Shown piece by piece: positions 9,054-14,932 of a DNA stretch of 14,932 nt; the stretch's first letter is position 1, and each line of letters opens with the position of its first letter. The position numbers and the translations under genes were made by a program. The notes beneath the pieces were generated by a model, which worked only from the letters and a program-made list of their open reading frames with translations, did no database searches and had not been told where the DNA came from. The DNA comes from Coprococcus sp. (GTDB taxonomy: Bacteria; Bacillota; Clostridia; Lachnospirales; Lachnospiraceae): the NCBI GenBank assembly GCA_016297325.1, contig JAEDGW010000066.1, positions 1-14,932 of the forward strand, written 5' to 3'.

Positions 9054-9896
9054 ATGTATAAACTTATAGATGGTAAGGCTATATCAAAGCAGATAAAGGA
9101 TGAGCTGAAGGAGAAGGTTGCCGGACTTAAAGCTGAGGGCGTGGAGATATGCCTTGCGGTTATCCAGGTTGGCAATGATCCTGCATCATCTGTATATGTT
9201 GGAAATAAGAAAAAAGCCTGCGAGTATATAGGCATAGGCTCACTTTCATATGAGCTTCCGGAGGAGACCACAGAGGAGGAACTCCTTGCACTTATAGAAA
9301 AGCTCAACGCCGATGACAAGGTAAATGGAATACTTGTGCAGCTTCCACTTCCAAAGCATATAGATGAGGATAAGGTCATAAAGACCATATCACCTAAGAA
9401 GGATGTGGATGGTTTCCACCCTATGAGTGTTGGAGCACTCAGTATTGGACAGCCAGGATTTGTGTCATGTACCCCGGCAGGAGTTATCCAGCTCATAAAG
9501 AGATCGGGAATAGAGATAGAGGGCAAGGAATGTGTTGTCCTTGGAAGAAGCAATATAGTAGGCAAGCCTATGAGCATGCTGCTTCTCCGTGAGAACGGAA
9601 CCGTTACGGTGTGCCATTCCAGAACAAAGGATCTTAAGGAGGTCTGTAGACGCGCAGACATTCTTGTGGTTGCTATAGGCAGACCAAAGATGATAGATGC
9701 ATCATATATCAAAGAGGGTGCAACAGTTATTGACGTAGGAATACACAGAGACGAGAACAATAAGCTGTGCGGCGATGTGGACTTTGAGTCAGCAAAAGAA
9801 GTTGCAGGTGCGATCACACCTGTACCGGGCGGCGTAGGACCTATGACCATAGCGATGCTTATGTCGAACTGCGTGGAATCGATCAATATTAACTAG
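9054..9896 (+). CDS. folD: Bifunctional methylene-THF dehydrogenase / methenyl-THF cyclohydrolase
   Basis: FolD interconverts 5,10-methylene-THF, 5,10-methenyl-THF and 10-formyl-THF with NADP(H) or NAD(H). The protein has 280 residues from ATG 9054, the usual length. Its N-terminus MYKLIDGKAISKQ is family-typical. The YxxxK catalytic pair is Tyr48 and Lys52 (YVGNK). Further signatures are GILVQLPLPKHID, KDVDGFHP, the Rossmann-type GRSNIVGKPMSMLL and the C-terminal ITPVPGGVGPMT. Its substrate is the product of fhs just upstream, so the pair forms a one-carbon module. rimO starts 23 bp downstream, suggesting a shared transcript. A TATAAT at 9014-9019 in the upstream gap has no convincing -35 partner. 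Confidence 0.97.
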   Translation: MYKLIDGKAISKQIKDELKEKVAGLKAEGVEICLAVIQVGNDPASSVYVGNKKKACEYIGIGSLSYELPEETTEEELLALIEKLNADDKVNGILVQLPLPKHIDEDKVIKTISPKKDVDGFHPMSVGALSIGQPGFVSCTPAGVIQLIKRSGIEIEGKECVVLGRSNIVGKPMSMLLLRENGTVTVCHSRTKDLKEVCRRADILVVAIGRPKMIDASYIKEGATVIDVGIHRDENNKLCGDVDFESAKEVAGAITPVPGGVGPMTIAMLMSNCVESININ

Positions 9897-9919
9897 AATA
9901 TTTATTTATTGGAGAACAG

Positions 9920-11233
9920 ATGAAAGTATTACTTATATCACTGGGATGTGACAAGAATCTTGTGGACAGCGAGGTCATGCTGGGACTTTTGAACAAGGCC
10001 GGACATCAGATCACAAATGATGAGACTGAGGCTGATGTTGTTGTGGTGAATACATGTGCATTTATCAAGGATGCAAAAGAGGAGAGTATCAATACGATCA
10101 TAGAGATGGGCGAACTAAAGAAGACCGGTAAGCTGAAGAAGCTTATCGTTGCGGGATGTCTGTCGCAGAGATACAAAGATGAGATCATGGCGGAGCTTCC
10201 TGAGATCGATGTGATAATTGGCGCAACGAATTTTGACAAGATAGTTGAGGCTATAGGGGCTGACGAGAAATCCATAGTTGATGATATAGACTATACGCCG
10301 GCACCTGTCAGGGAACGTATTGTCACGACTACAGCATCCATGGCATATCTTAAGATTGCTGAGGGTTGTAATAAGTTGTGCACCTATTGTATAATACCTC
10401 ACATAAGAGGCCGGTATAGAAGTGTCCCGATGGACAGTCTGCTGGACTCAGCCAGAAGACTTGCTGCTGATGGCATAAAAGAACTTGTTTTGGTCGCTCA
10501 GGAGACTACTCTGTATGGCGTTGATCTGTACGGTGAAAAGAGACTTCCGGAGCTGCTTAAAAAGCTTAGTGATATAGATGGGATAGAATGGATAAGACTG
10601 CTTTATTGTTACCCTGAGGAGATCACGGATGATCTGATCAAGACAATGGCAACTGAGCCAAAGATATGCCATTATATCGATATACCAATACAGCACTCAG
10701 AAAACACCATATTAAAGCGCATGGGCAGAAGAACGAGCCGTGAGGATATCGTTGAACTGGTTGGCAGATTAAGATCTGCCATGCCGGATATTGCGATCCG
10801 AACTACGCTGATCTCGGGATTCCCGGGAGAGACACAGGAACTGCATGATGGACTTGTGGATTTTGTGGATCAGTGTGAATTCGACAGGCTTGGAGTGTTC
10901 ACTTACTCTCCGGAGGAGGGAACTCCTGCAGCGTCATATCCGGATCAGGTAGATGAGGCGGTCGCAGAAAAGTGGCGCAATGAGATCATGGAGCTCCAAC
11001 AGGAGATTTCCTATGAGAAGAATCAGGAATTTGTTGGAACAGTCATGAAAGTCCTTATAGAGGGTTATCTTTCTGATGATGATGTGTATGTTGGAAGGAC
11101 ATACAGGGATGCACCTGGTGTTGACGGAATAGTCTTTGTCAGTGCTCCATACGAGCTCATGTCCGGTACATATGTCGATGTGAAGATAACTGAGGGCAAT
11201 GAATACGATTTGACAGGAGTGATTGTAGAATGA
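9920..11233 (+). CDS. rimO: Ribosomal protein S12 methylthiotransferase RimO
   Basis: A radical SAM enzyme that adds a methylthio group to a conserved Asp of ribosomal protein S12. The protein has 437 residues. Three N-terminal cysteines (C10, C46, C80) bind the auxiliary Fe-S cluster. The radical SAM CxxxCxxC motif is C150, C154, C157 (EGCNKLCTYCIIPHIRGR). A C-terminal TRAM domain spans about 371-437. The N-terminal SLGCDKNLVDSE matches RimO rather than the tRNA enzyme MiaB, whose equivalent reads GCQMN. GGAGA lies five bases before the ATG. The stop overlaps the pgsA start by four bases (ATGA), giving translational coupling. The rimO-pgsA pair next to ftsK is a recurrent Firmicutes arrangement. 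Confidence 0.96.
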   Translation: MKVLLISLGCDKNLVDSEVMLGLLNKAGHQITNDETEADVVVVNTCAFIKDAKEESINTIIEMGELKKTGKLKKLIVAGCLSQRYKDEIMAELPEIDVIIGATNFDKIVEAIGADEKSIVDDIDYTPAPVRERIVTTTASMAYLKIAEGCNKLCTYCIIPHIRGRYRSVPMDSLLDSARRLAADGIKELVLVAQETTLYGVDLYGEKRLPELLKKLSDIDGIEWIRLLYCYPEEITDDLIKTMATEPKICHYIDIPIQHSENTILKRMGRRTSREDIVELVGRLRSAMPDIAIRTTLISGFPGETQELHDGLVDFVDQCEFDRLGVFTYSPEEGTPAASYPDQVDEAVAEKWRNEIMELQQEISYEKNQEFVGTVMKVLIEGYLSDDDVYVGRTYRDAPGVDGIVFVSAPYELMSGTYVDVKITEGNEYDLTGVIVE

Positions 11234-11778
11234 ATTTACCAAACAAACTGACAATACTTAGAGCTATAATGATTCCGTTTTTCCTTGTATTTCTGTATAT
11301 GTCCGTGATGGAAGGACATGACTTTGGGTGGCTCAAATGGGTGGCACTCGGGGTGTTCATAGCGGCATCGCTGACAGATATGCTGGACGGCAAGATCGCA
11401 AGAAAGTACAACCTTGTCACCAACTTTGGAAAGTTTATGGATCCGCTGGCGGATAAGCTGCTGGTATGCTCGGCGCTCATTGCACTGTCCGATATCGGCC
11501 GTATGCCTGCATGGATAGTGATAGTTATAATCGCAAGGGATTTCATAATCAGTGGTTTCAGGCTTGTAGCAGCGGAAAAAGGGGTTGTAATTGCCGCTGG
11601 ATGGTCAGGAAAGATTAAGACTACAGTCCAGATGATCATGGTATGTTTCCTTGTGGCAGATCTTGGGGGAAAGGTCTTTTATGTGATAGATCAGGTGCTC
11701 ATATATCTTGCACTTGTTCTAACGATAGTATCGCTGCTTGATTATCTGATCCACAACAGGGATGTACTAAAAGACTGA
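11230..11778 (+). CDS. pgsA: CDP-diacylglycerol--glycerol-3-phosphate 3-phosphatidyltransferase
   Basis: A membrane enzyme making phosphatidylglycerol phosphate from CDP-diacylglycerol and glycerol-3-phosphate, the committed step to phosphatidylglycerol and cardiolipin. The protein has 182 residues and several hydrophobic segments. The CDP-alcohol phosphotransferase signature is complete: D50xxD53G54xxA57R58, then G67xxxD71xxxD75. The N-terminus MNLPNKLTILR is typical of PgsA. The ATG overlaps the rimO stop (ATGA), and its Shine-Dalgarno AGGAG (11215-11219) lies inside rimO. It seems to be the last gene of the block: the next region has a hairpin and a fresh promoter. In many Firmicutes cinA and recA follow; they are not here. 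Confidence 0.95.
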   Translation: MNLPNKLTILRAIMIPFFLVFLYMSVMEGHDFGWLKWVALGVFIAASLTDMLDGKIARKYNLVTNFGKFMDPLADKLLVCSALIALSDIGRMPAWIVIVIIARDFIISGFRLVAAEKGVVIAAGWSGKIKTTVQMIMVCFLVADLGGKVFYVIDQVLIYLALVLTIVSLLDYLIHNRDVLKD

Positions 11779-11810
11779 TTATAACAATTATATAATGATA
11801 CGAATTCAAC

Positions 11811-11865
11811 GGGGGATTTGGGGTATACTGTTATGTGAGACGATGACAGGGTACACATTTCCCCC
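11811..11865 (+). terminator. Imperfect hairpin after pgsA (probable terminator-like element)
   Basis: The GGGGGA run (11811-11816) pairs with TCCCCC (11860-11865). After two T.T mismatches come T11819-A11857 and G11820-C11856, then 11823-11826 with 11851-11854, then 11828-11831 with 11846-11849, leaving a 14-nt loop. Only TTT follows, so termination strength is doubtful. It lies 33 bp after the pgsA stop and about 70 bp before a new promoter, where an operon end is expected. Confidence 0.45.
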
Positions 11866-11937
11866 TTTGATGTATAAATGAGTATATGTAGGGTAGGAGC
11901 GCCGTGCTCAAACTTTGTTCAAAATTACCTTTTTTAC

Positions 11938-11966
11938 TTGAAATATGGCGTCAAAGGCTTTACAAT
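11938..11966 (+). promoter_or_regulatory. Sigma-A-type promoter for the decarboxylase operon
   Basis: TTGAAA (11938-11943) and TACAAT (11961-11966) are separated by exactly 17 bp; each hexamer matches consensus at 5 of 6 positions. Transcription would start near 11973, giving a leader of about 50 nt before the carboxyltransferase ATG at 12026. The preceding 120 bp also hold a small GAGC/GCTC hairpin (11897-11909) of unknown meaning. Confidence 0.72.
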
Positions 11967-12025
11967 TATACTCGGCGAAAATTGGACTATATATGTCCTA
12001 AAATAAATTAAACGGAGGGCTAAAA

Positions 12026-13441
12026 ATGAGCAACACACCAAGCTTGTCAGCGAGTGACAGAATTTCTATGTTACTTGATGACTCAAGTTTTGTTGAAATC
12101 GGCGCATATGTAACTGCTAGAAATACAGATTTCAACATTCAGGACAAGGATACTCCAAAAGACGGTGTTATAACCGGATATGGTGTTATCGATGGCAATT
12201 TAGTTTATGTTTACAGCCAGGACGCAAAGGTACTCGGCGGTTCTATCGGCGAGATGCACGCAAAGAAGATCGCAAACCTTTATGATATGGCTATGAAGAT
12301 GGGTGCTCCAGTTATCGGGCTGATCGATTGTGCCGGACTGAGACTTCAGGAGGCAACTGACGCACTTAACGCATTTGGCGAGGTATACCTCAGGCAGACA
12401 CTGGCTTCAGGTGTTGTTCCACAGATCACTGCTGTATTCGGTATGTGTGGTGGTGGCGCAGCTATCATTCCTAACCTGACTGATATTACACTCATGACAA
12501 AGGAAGGTTCAAAGCTGTTTGTAAACAGCCCGAACACCCTTGATGAGAATCGTACAGAGAAGCTTGACACTGCTGCAGCAGAGTATGTAGCAGCAAACAC
12601 AGCTAACGTTGATGCAGTATATGACACAGAGGCTGAACTTCTCGGAGCTGTCAGAACACTTGTAGAGCTTCTTCCATCAAACAATGAGGATGAGAAGGAT
12701 GGAGCTCTTTGCGAGGATGATGTAAACAGAATCATCCCTGATCTTGCTTCTAAGGCTGGAGATGTAAAGGCTGTTATAGCTGATATAACAGATGACGAGT
12801 TTGTATTTGAGCTCAAGAAGGATTTTGCAGATGACGTTGTTACAGCATTCATCAGACTGAATGGTGAGACAGTCGGAGTTGTGGGAAATCAGAAGGATGT
12901 ACTCACAACAGCAGGCGCATACAAGGCAGAGGATTTTGTCAAGTTATGTGACGCATTCAACATTCCTGTACTCACACTTGTGAATGTGGCAGGACTTGCT
13001 GCAACAGTTAAGGAAGAGAAGACTATATCAAAGGCAGTTGCAAAGCTTACTTACGCTTATGCAAACGCAACCGTTCCAAAGGTAACAGTTATGCTTGACA
13101 AGGCTTATGGTACAGCTTATACAGCTATGTGCTCAAAGGCAATAGGCGCTGATATGGTATTTGCATGGCCAAAGGCTGTTATAGGAACTATGGATCCTGA
13201 GATGGCAGTCAAGATCATGTACGAGGATGAGATCGCAGCAGCTGATGACAAGCTTGCATTTATAAAGGATAAGAAGGCTGAATATACAGATGCCCTTTCA
13301 GGTGCAGTTTCTGCTGCAAGAAGAGGATATGTTGATGATGTCATCGAGCCAGATGCAACAAGAAAGAGAGTTATAGCAGCATTTGATATGCTTTTTTCTA
13401 AGAGTGAGGACAGACCATACAAAAAGCACGGAACAATATAA
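12026..13441 (+). CDS. Divergent biotin-dependent carboxyltransferase (MmdA/PccB-like) of a membrane decarboxylase
   Basis: A member of the acyl-CoA carboxyltransferase family, two crotonase-like halves (about 1-230 and 245-471). It would transfer a carboxyl group between a substrate and biotin. Family marks are SFVEIGAYVTAR, DGVITGYGVIDG, GGSIGEMHAKKI, GVVPQITAVFG, YAYANATVPKVTV, GADMVFAWP and the end RPYKKHG. At 471 residues it is about 40 shorter than usual. Several active-site motifs deviate: DSGGARIQE is DCAGLRLQE (101-109), DVPGFLPG is NVAGLAAT (320-327), KAYGGAY is KAYGTAY (359-365), and the usual GG..H..SGVAH region is replaced by an unrelated acidic linker. The glycine-rich MCGGGAA (140-146) is kept. 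GGAGG lies seven bases before the ATG. The next genes, OadG-like and biotin carrier, point to a sodium-pumping decarboxylase. Substrate (methylmalonyl-CoA or another) is not resolvable. Confidence 0.85.
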   Translation: MSNTPSLSASDRISMLLDDSSFVEIGAYVTARNTDFNIQDKDTPKDGVITGYGVIDGNLVYVYSQDAKVLGGSIGEMHAKKIANLYDMAMKMGAPVIGLIDCAGLRLQEATDALNAFGEVYLRQTLASGVVPQITAVFGMCGGGAAIIPNLTDITLMTKEGSKLFVNSPNTLDENRTEKLDTAAAEYVAANTANVDAVYDTEAELLGAVRTLVELLPSNNEDEKDGALCEDDVNRIIPDLASKAGDVKAVIADITDDEFVFELKKDFADDVVTAFIRLNGETVGVVGNQKDVLTTAGAYKAEDFVKLCDAFNIPVLTLVNVAGLAATVKEEKTISKAVAKLTYAYANATVPKVTVMLDKAYGTAYTAMCSKAIGADMVFAWPKAVIGTMDPEMAVKIMYEDEIAAADDKLAFIKDKKAEYTDALSGAVSAARRGYVDDVIEPDATRKRVIAAFDMLFSKSEDRPYKKHGTI

Positions 13442-13456
13442 AGGAGTGACAACTTA

Positions 13457-14413
13457 ATGGAAAAGATAATAAAGAAAAAGTTATTATTGATAGTTTCTAT
13501 GTTAGCTGTTACATTCGCACTTGCAGGCTGTTCATCATCAAGCAAAAAAGTTGCTTTTAAGTATAACGAGGATGACATGAAAAATTATGCCATCAGCTAT
13601 GCTAAAAGCTGGATGAGTCTCACTCAGGTTGATCAGGTATATAATTATGCTGTTGAAAAGGGAACTGACGAAGGCCTCACAGAGAGTGATATAGATGCCA
13701 TAAAGGTATTTGCTTCACTCGAGTCTGACTATGGTAAGTTCATAGATTTCAAGAGTGATTATGACTGTGAAGAGGTTGATGACAAAGTTGTAGTAAGCTT
13801 GTATGCAGAATGTGCAGAAAAAGAAGCTATTGTCAAGGCAACATTTGTAGACAATTCTGTTGTATATGAGTACAACAAGTATATGTATATGAATCAGAAC
13901 GGCGGTTCAGAAGAGGATGCTGACAGTTATCTCACATCTAATGGAGTATATCCATATAAGATCTCTGAATTCGAGGTAGCAGCAAACCAGACGATGAAGG
14001 ATAAGATGAAGGATGCCGGCGCCAATACAGTTATCGGTATGGGTATCGTATTCATAGCACTTATATTTATCTCATTCATCATTTCACTTCTCAAGTATGT
14101 TCCAGCTCTTTTTGACAAGGAGACAAGAGAGAAGAAGAAAGCTGAAAAGGCAAAGAAAGCCCAGGAAGCTGCAAATACAGCAGCTGCTGACGACGAAGAT
14201 GACACACCAACCATGAGAATGCCTGCTCCTGCTGCCGGAATTGTGGATATCGTGAACACAGCGACGGGAGAGAGCGTTATGAACGACAGTGAACTTGTGG
14301 CTGTTATATCAGCAGCTGTCATGGCGGCACAGGGTGGTAAGACAAGAGTTCGTGTAAACTATCCAAGTAACGATAAACTGGTTGTAAGACCAAGAAGAAA
14401 GAATAAGAGATAA
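13457..14413 (+). CDS. OadG-like membrane subunit fused to an extracytoplasmic lipoprotein domain
   Basis: Canonical OadG/MmdD gamma/delta subunits are about 80-130 residues, with one membrane helix and a cytoplasmic tail that binds the carboxyltransferase and biotin protein. This protein has 318 residues. It begins with a lipoprotein signal peptide (KKKLLLIVSMLAVTFALAGC, lipobox LAGC, lipid-carrying Cys25), followed by an acidic domain of unknown fold (about 26-185), a single membrane helix (about 191-213), a Lys/Ala-rich stretch (221-243), and a cytoplasmic part carrying the OadG-like motif ELVAVISAAVMAA (279-291). It ends in a very basic tail (RPRRKNKR). The Shine-Dalgarno AAGGAG overlaps the carboxyltransferase stop, 10 bases before the ATG, so translation is likely coupled. 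The OadG role rests on the C-terminal motif and operon position; the outer domain I do not recognise. Confidence 0.78.
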   Translation: MEKIIKKKLLLIVSMLAVTFALAGCSSSSKKVAFKYNEDDMKNYAISYAKSWMSLTQVDQVYNYAVEKGTDEGLTESDIDAIKVFASLESDYGKFIDFKSDYDCEEVDDKVVVSLYAECAEKEAIVKATFVDNSVVYEYNKYMYMNQNGGSEEDADSYLTSNGVYPYKISEFEVAANQTMKDKMKDAGANTVIGMGIVFIALIFISFIISLLKYVPALFDKETREKKKAEKAKKAQEAANTAAADDEDDTPTMRMPAPAAGIVDIVNTATGESVMNDSELVAVISAAVMAAQGGKTRVRVNYPSNDKLVVRPRRKNKR

Positions 14414-14434
14414 TAAATCAGGAGGATAATTGTT

Positions 14435-14818
14435 ATGAAGAATTATAGAATCACAGTAAACGGAACATCATACGATGTAACAGTTGAAGAATTAGCAGGC
14501 GGCGCAGCAGCTCCAGTTGCAGCAGCTCCAGCACCAGTTGCAGTATCTGCACCAGCAGCAGCTCCAGCACCAGCAGCTCCAGCAGCACCAGCAGGTGGCG
14601 CAGGAAGCATCAAAGTTTCATCACCTATGCCAGGAAAGATCCTTGCAGTTAAGGCAAATGTTGGCGATTCAGTAAAGAAGGGTCAGGTTATCCTTATCCT
14701 TGAGGCTATGAAGATGGAAAACGAAGTTGTTGCTCCAGAAGATGGTACAATCGCAAGCATCGATGTTACAGTAGGCGCTATGGTTGAGTCAGGCGATACA
14801 CTTGCAACTCTCAACTAA
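14435..14818 (+). CDS. Biotin carboxyl carrier protein of the decarboxylase
   Basis: This small subunit shuttles CO2 on covalently bound biotin between the carboxyltransferase and the membrane decarboxylase. It has 127 residues: a short N-terminal strand region (1-20), an Ala/Pro-rich flexible linker (21-57), and a biotinyl domain (58-127) with the motif EAMKMEN, biotin on Lys93. SPMPGKIL and the C-terminal hairpin are typical of MmdC/GcdC/OadA carrier domains. AGGAGG (14420-14425) precedes the ATG by nine bases, 21 bp after the OadG-like gene. The linker uses nearly the same GCA/GCT/CCA codons throughout, making the DNA internally repetitive and prone to slippage. Confidence 0.95.
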   Translation: MKNYRITVNGTSYDVTVEELAGGAAAPVAAAPAPVAVSAPAAAPAPAAPAAPAGGAGSIKVSSPMPGKILAVKANVGDSVKKGQVILILEAMKMENEVVAPEDGTIASIDVTVGAMVESGDTLATLN

Positions 14819-14845
14819 TTTGCTTAGTAACATGAACTGTACACA

Positions 14846-14865
14846 GGATCTTGATAGCAAGATCC
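14846..14865 (+). other. Intercistronic hairpin between carrier protein and beta subunit
   Basis: GGATCTTG (14846-14853) pairs perfectly with CAAGATCC (14858-14865) around a 4-nt ATAG loop. No T run follows, so it is not an intrinsic terminator. AAGAT inside its right arm (14859-14863) can alternatively pair with ATCTT (14872-14876), just ahead of the AGGAGG (14879-14884) of the next gene. It may stabilise the upstream mRNA, mark a cleavage site, or tune translation of the membrane subunit. Confidence 0.55.
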
Positions 14866-14894
14866 GAATAAATCTTATAGGAGGAAACAACTAA

Positions 14895-14932
14895 ATGGGC
14901 AGCACAATAGTTGACGTTTTGACAAATTTAGC
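14895..14932 (+). CDS. Start of probable sodium-translocating decarboxylase beta subunit (3' truncated by window)
   Basis: An ATG with AGGAGG ten bases upstream opens a frame that runs off the right edge after 12 codons (MGSTIVDVLTNL). The coding start is well supported by the ribosome binding site and spacing. The product is inferred from context: in OadB/MmdB/GcdB-type operons the multi-span sodium pump follows the gamma/delta and biotin carrier genes. The 12 residues alone are not diagnostic. Confidence 0.55.
   Translation, partial: MGSTIVDVLTNL

Noticed and set aside
9029..9886. A 285-codon open frame on the reverse strand opposite folD
   Set aside because: It is the complement of a certain gene, its protein is Ser/Ile/Leu-rich without recognisable motifs, and no ribosome binding site or promoter supports it.
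11791..11796. TATAAT just after pgsA as the decarboxylase promoter
   Set aside because: No -35 match, and it would lie upstream of the hairpin at 11811-11865; the TTGAAA-17-TACAAT pair at 11938-11966 is much better.
11984..11998. GGAC/GTCC inverted repeat in the leader of the carboxyltransferase gene as a riboswitch or operator
   Set aside because: Only four pairs around an AT-only loop, no recognisable riboswitch elements.
13117..13578. A reverse-strand open frame across the carboxyltransferase/OadG-like junction
   Set aside because: Composition is hydrophobic/Ser-rich as expected for complement of real coding sequence; both forward genes are well supported.

Overview
The window looks like a piece of a Clostridia chromosome, most likely from a gut-type Lachnospiraceae such as the Coprococcus/Roseburia/Butyrivibrio/Lachnospira group. 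The genus is my inference. The evidence is moderate GC, Arg codons that are mostly AGA/AGG, strong AGGAGG-type ribosome binding sites, a TepA-FtsK pair as in Firmicutes, a GH94 disaccharide phosphorylase, and a sodium-pump-type decarboxylase operon. All ten complete or near-complete genes and both edge fragments are on the + strand. I see no tRNA, rRNA, CRISPR array, insertion sequence or phage gene.

Layout. (1) 1-794: the 3' part of pnp (polynucleotide phosphorylase), then a 184-bp gap with a long GC-rich hairpin. (2) 979-3381: a GH94 glycoside phosphorylase closed by a strong intrinsic terminator at 3433-3475. (3) 3494-11778: a conserved housekeeping block of tepA (ClpP-fold protein), ftsK/spoIIIE (DNA translocase), fhs and folD (one-carbon folate pathway), rimO (S12 methylthiotransferase) and pgsA (phosphatidylglycerophosphate synthase). 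Gaps in this block run from -4 to about 80 bp, so it may be largely co-transcribed. (4) 11779-12025: a 247-bp intergenic region with an imperfect hairpin and a good sigma-A-type promoter (TTGAAA-17-TACAAT). (5) 12026 to the right edge: an operon for a membrane biotin-dependent decarboxylase. It encodes a carboxyltransferase, an OadG-like subunit carried on a lipoprotein, a biotin carrier protein, and the first 12 codons of what is probably the beta-subunit sodium pump.

How the genes work together. Fhs and FolD act in sequence on formate, 10-formyl-, methenyl- and methylene-THF. In the last operon the carboxyltransferase would move a carboxyl group from a substrate to biotin on the carrier protein, and the membrane beta subunit would release CO2 while exporting Na+, with the OadG-like protein holding the complex at the membrane.

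The most interesting points are three. The carboxyltransferase differs from the MmdA/PccB consensus at several active-site motifs. The OadG-like subunit has a lipobox and an extracytoplasmic domain of about 165 residues. The GH94 enzyme has Gln where characterised relatives have the phosphate-binding His. No complete, clearly new multi-gene system is proven here. The decarboxylase operon is the best candidate, and it is cut off by the window edge.
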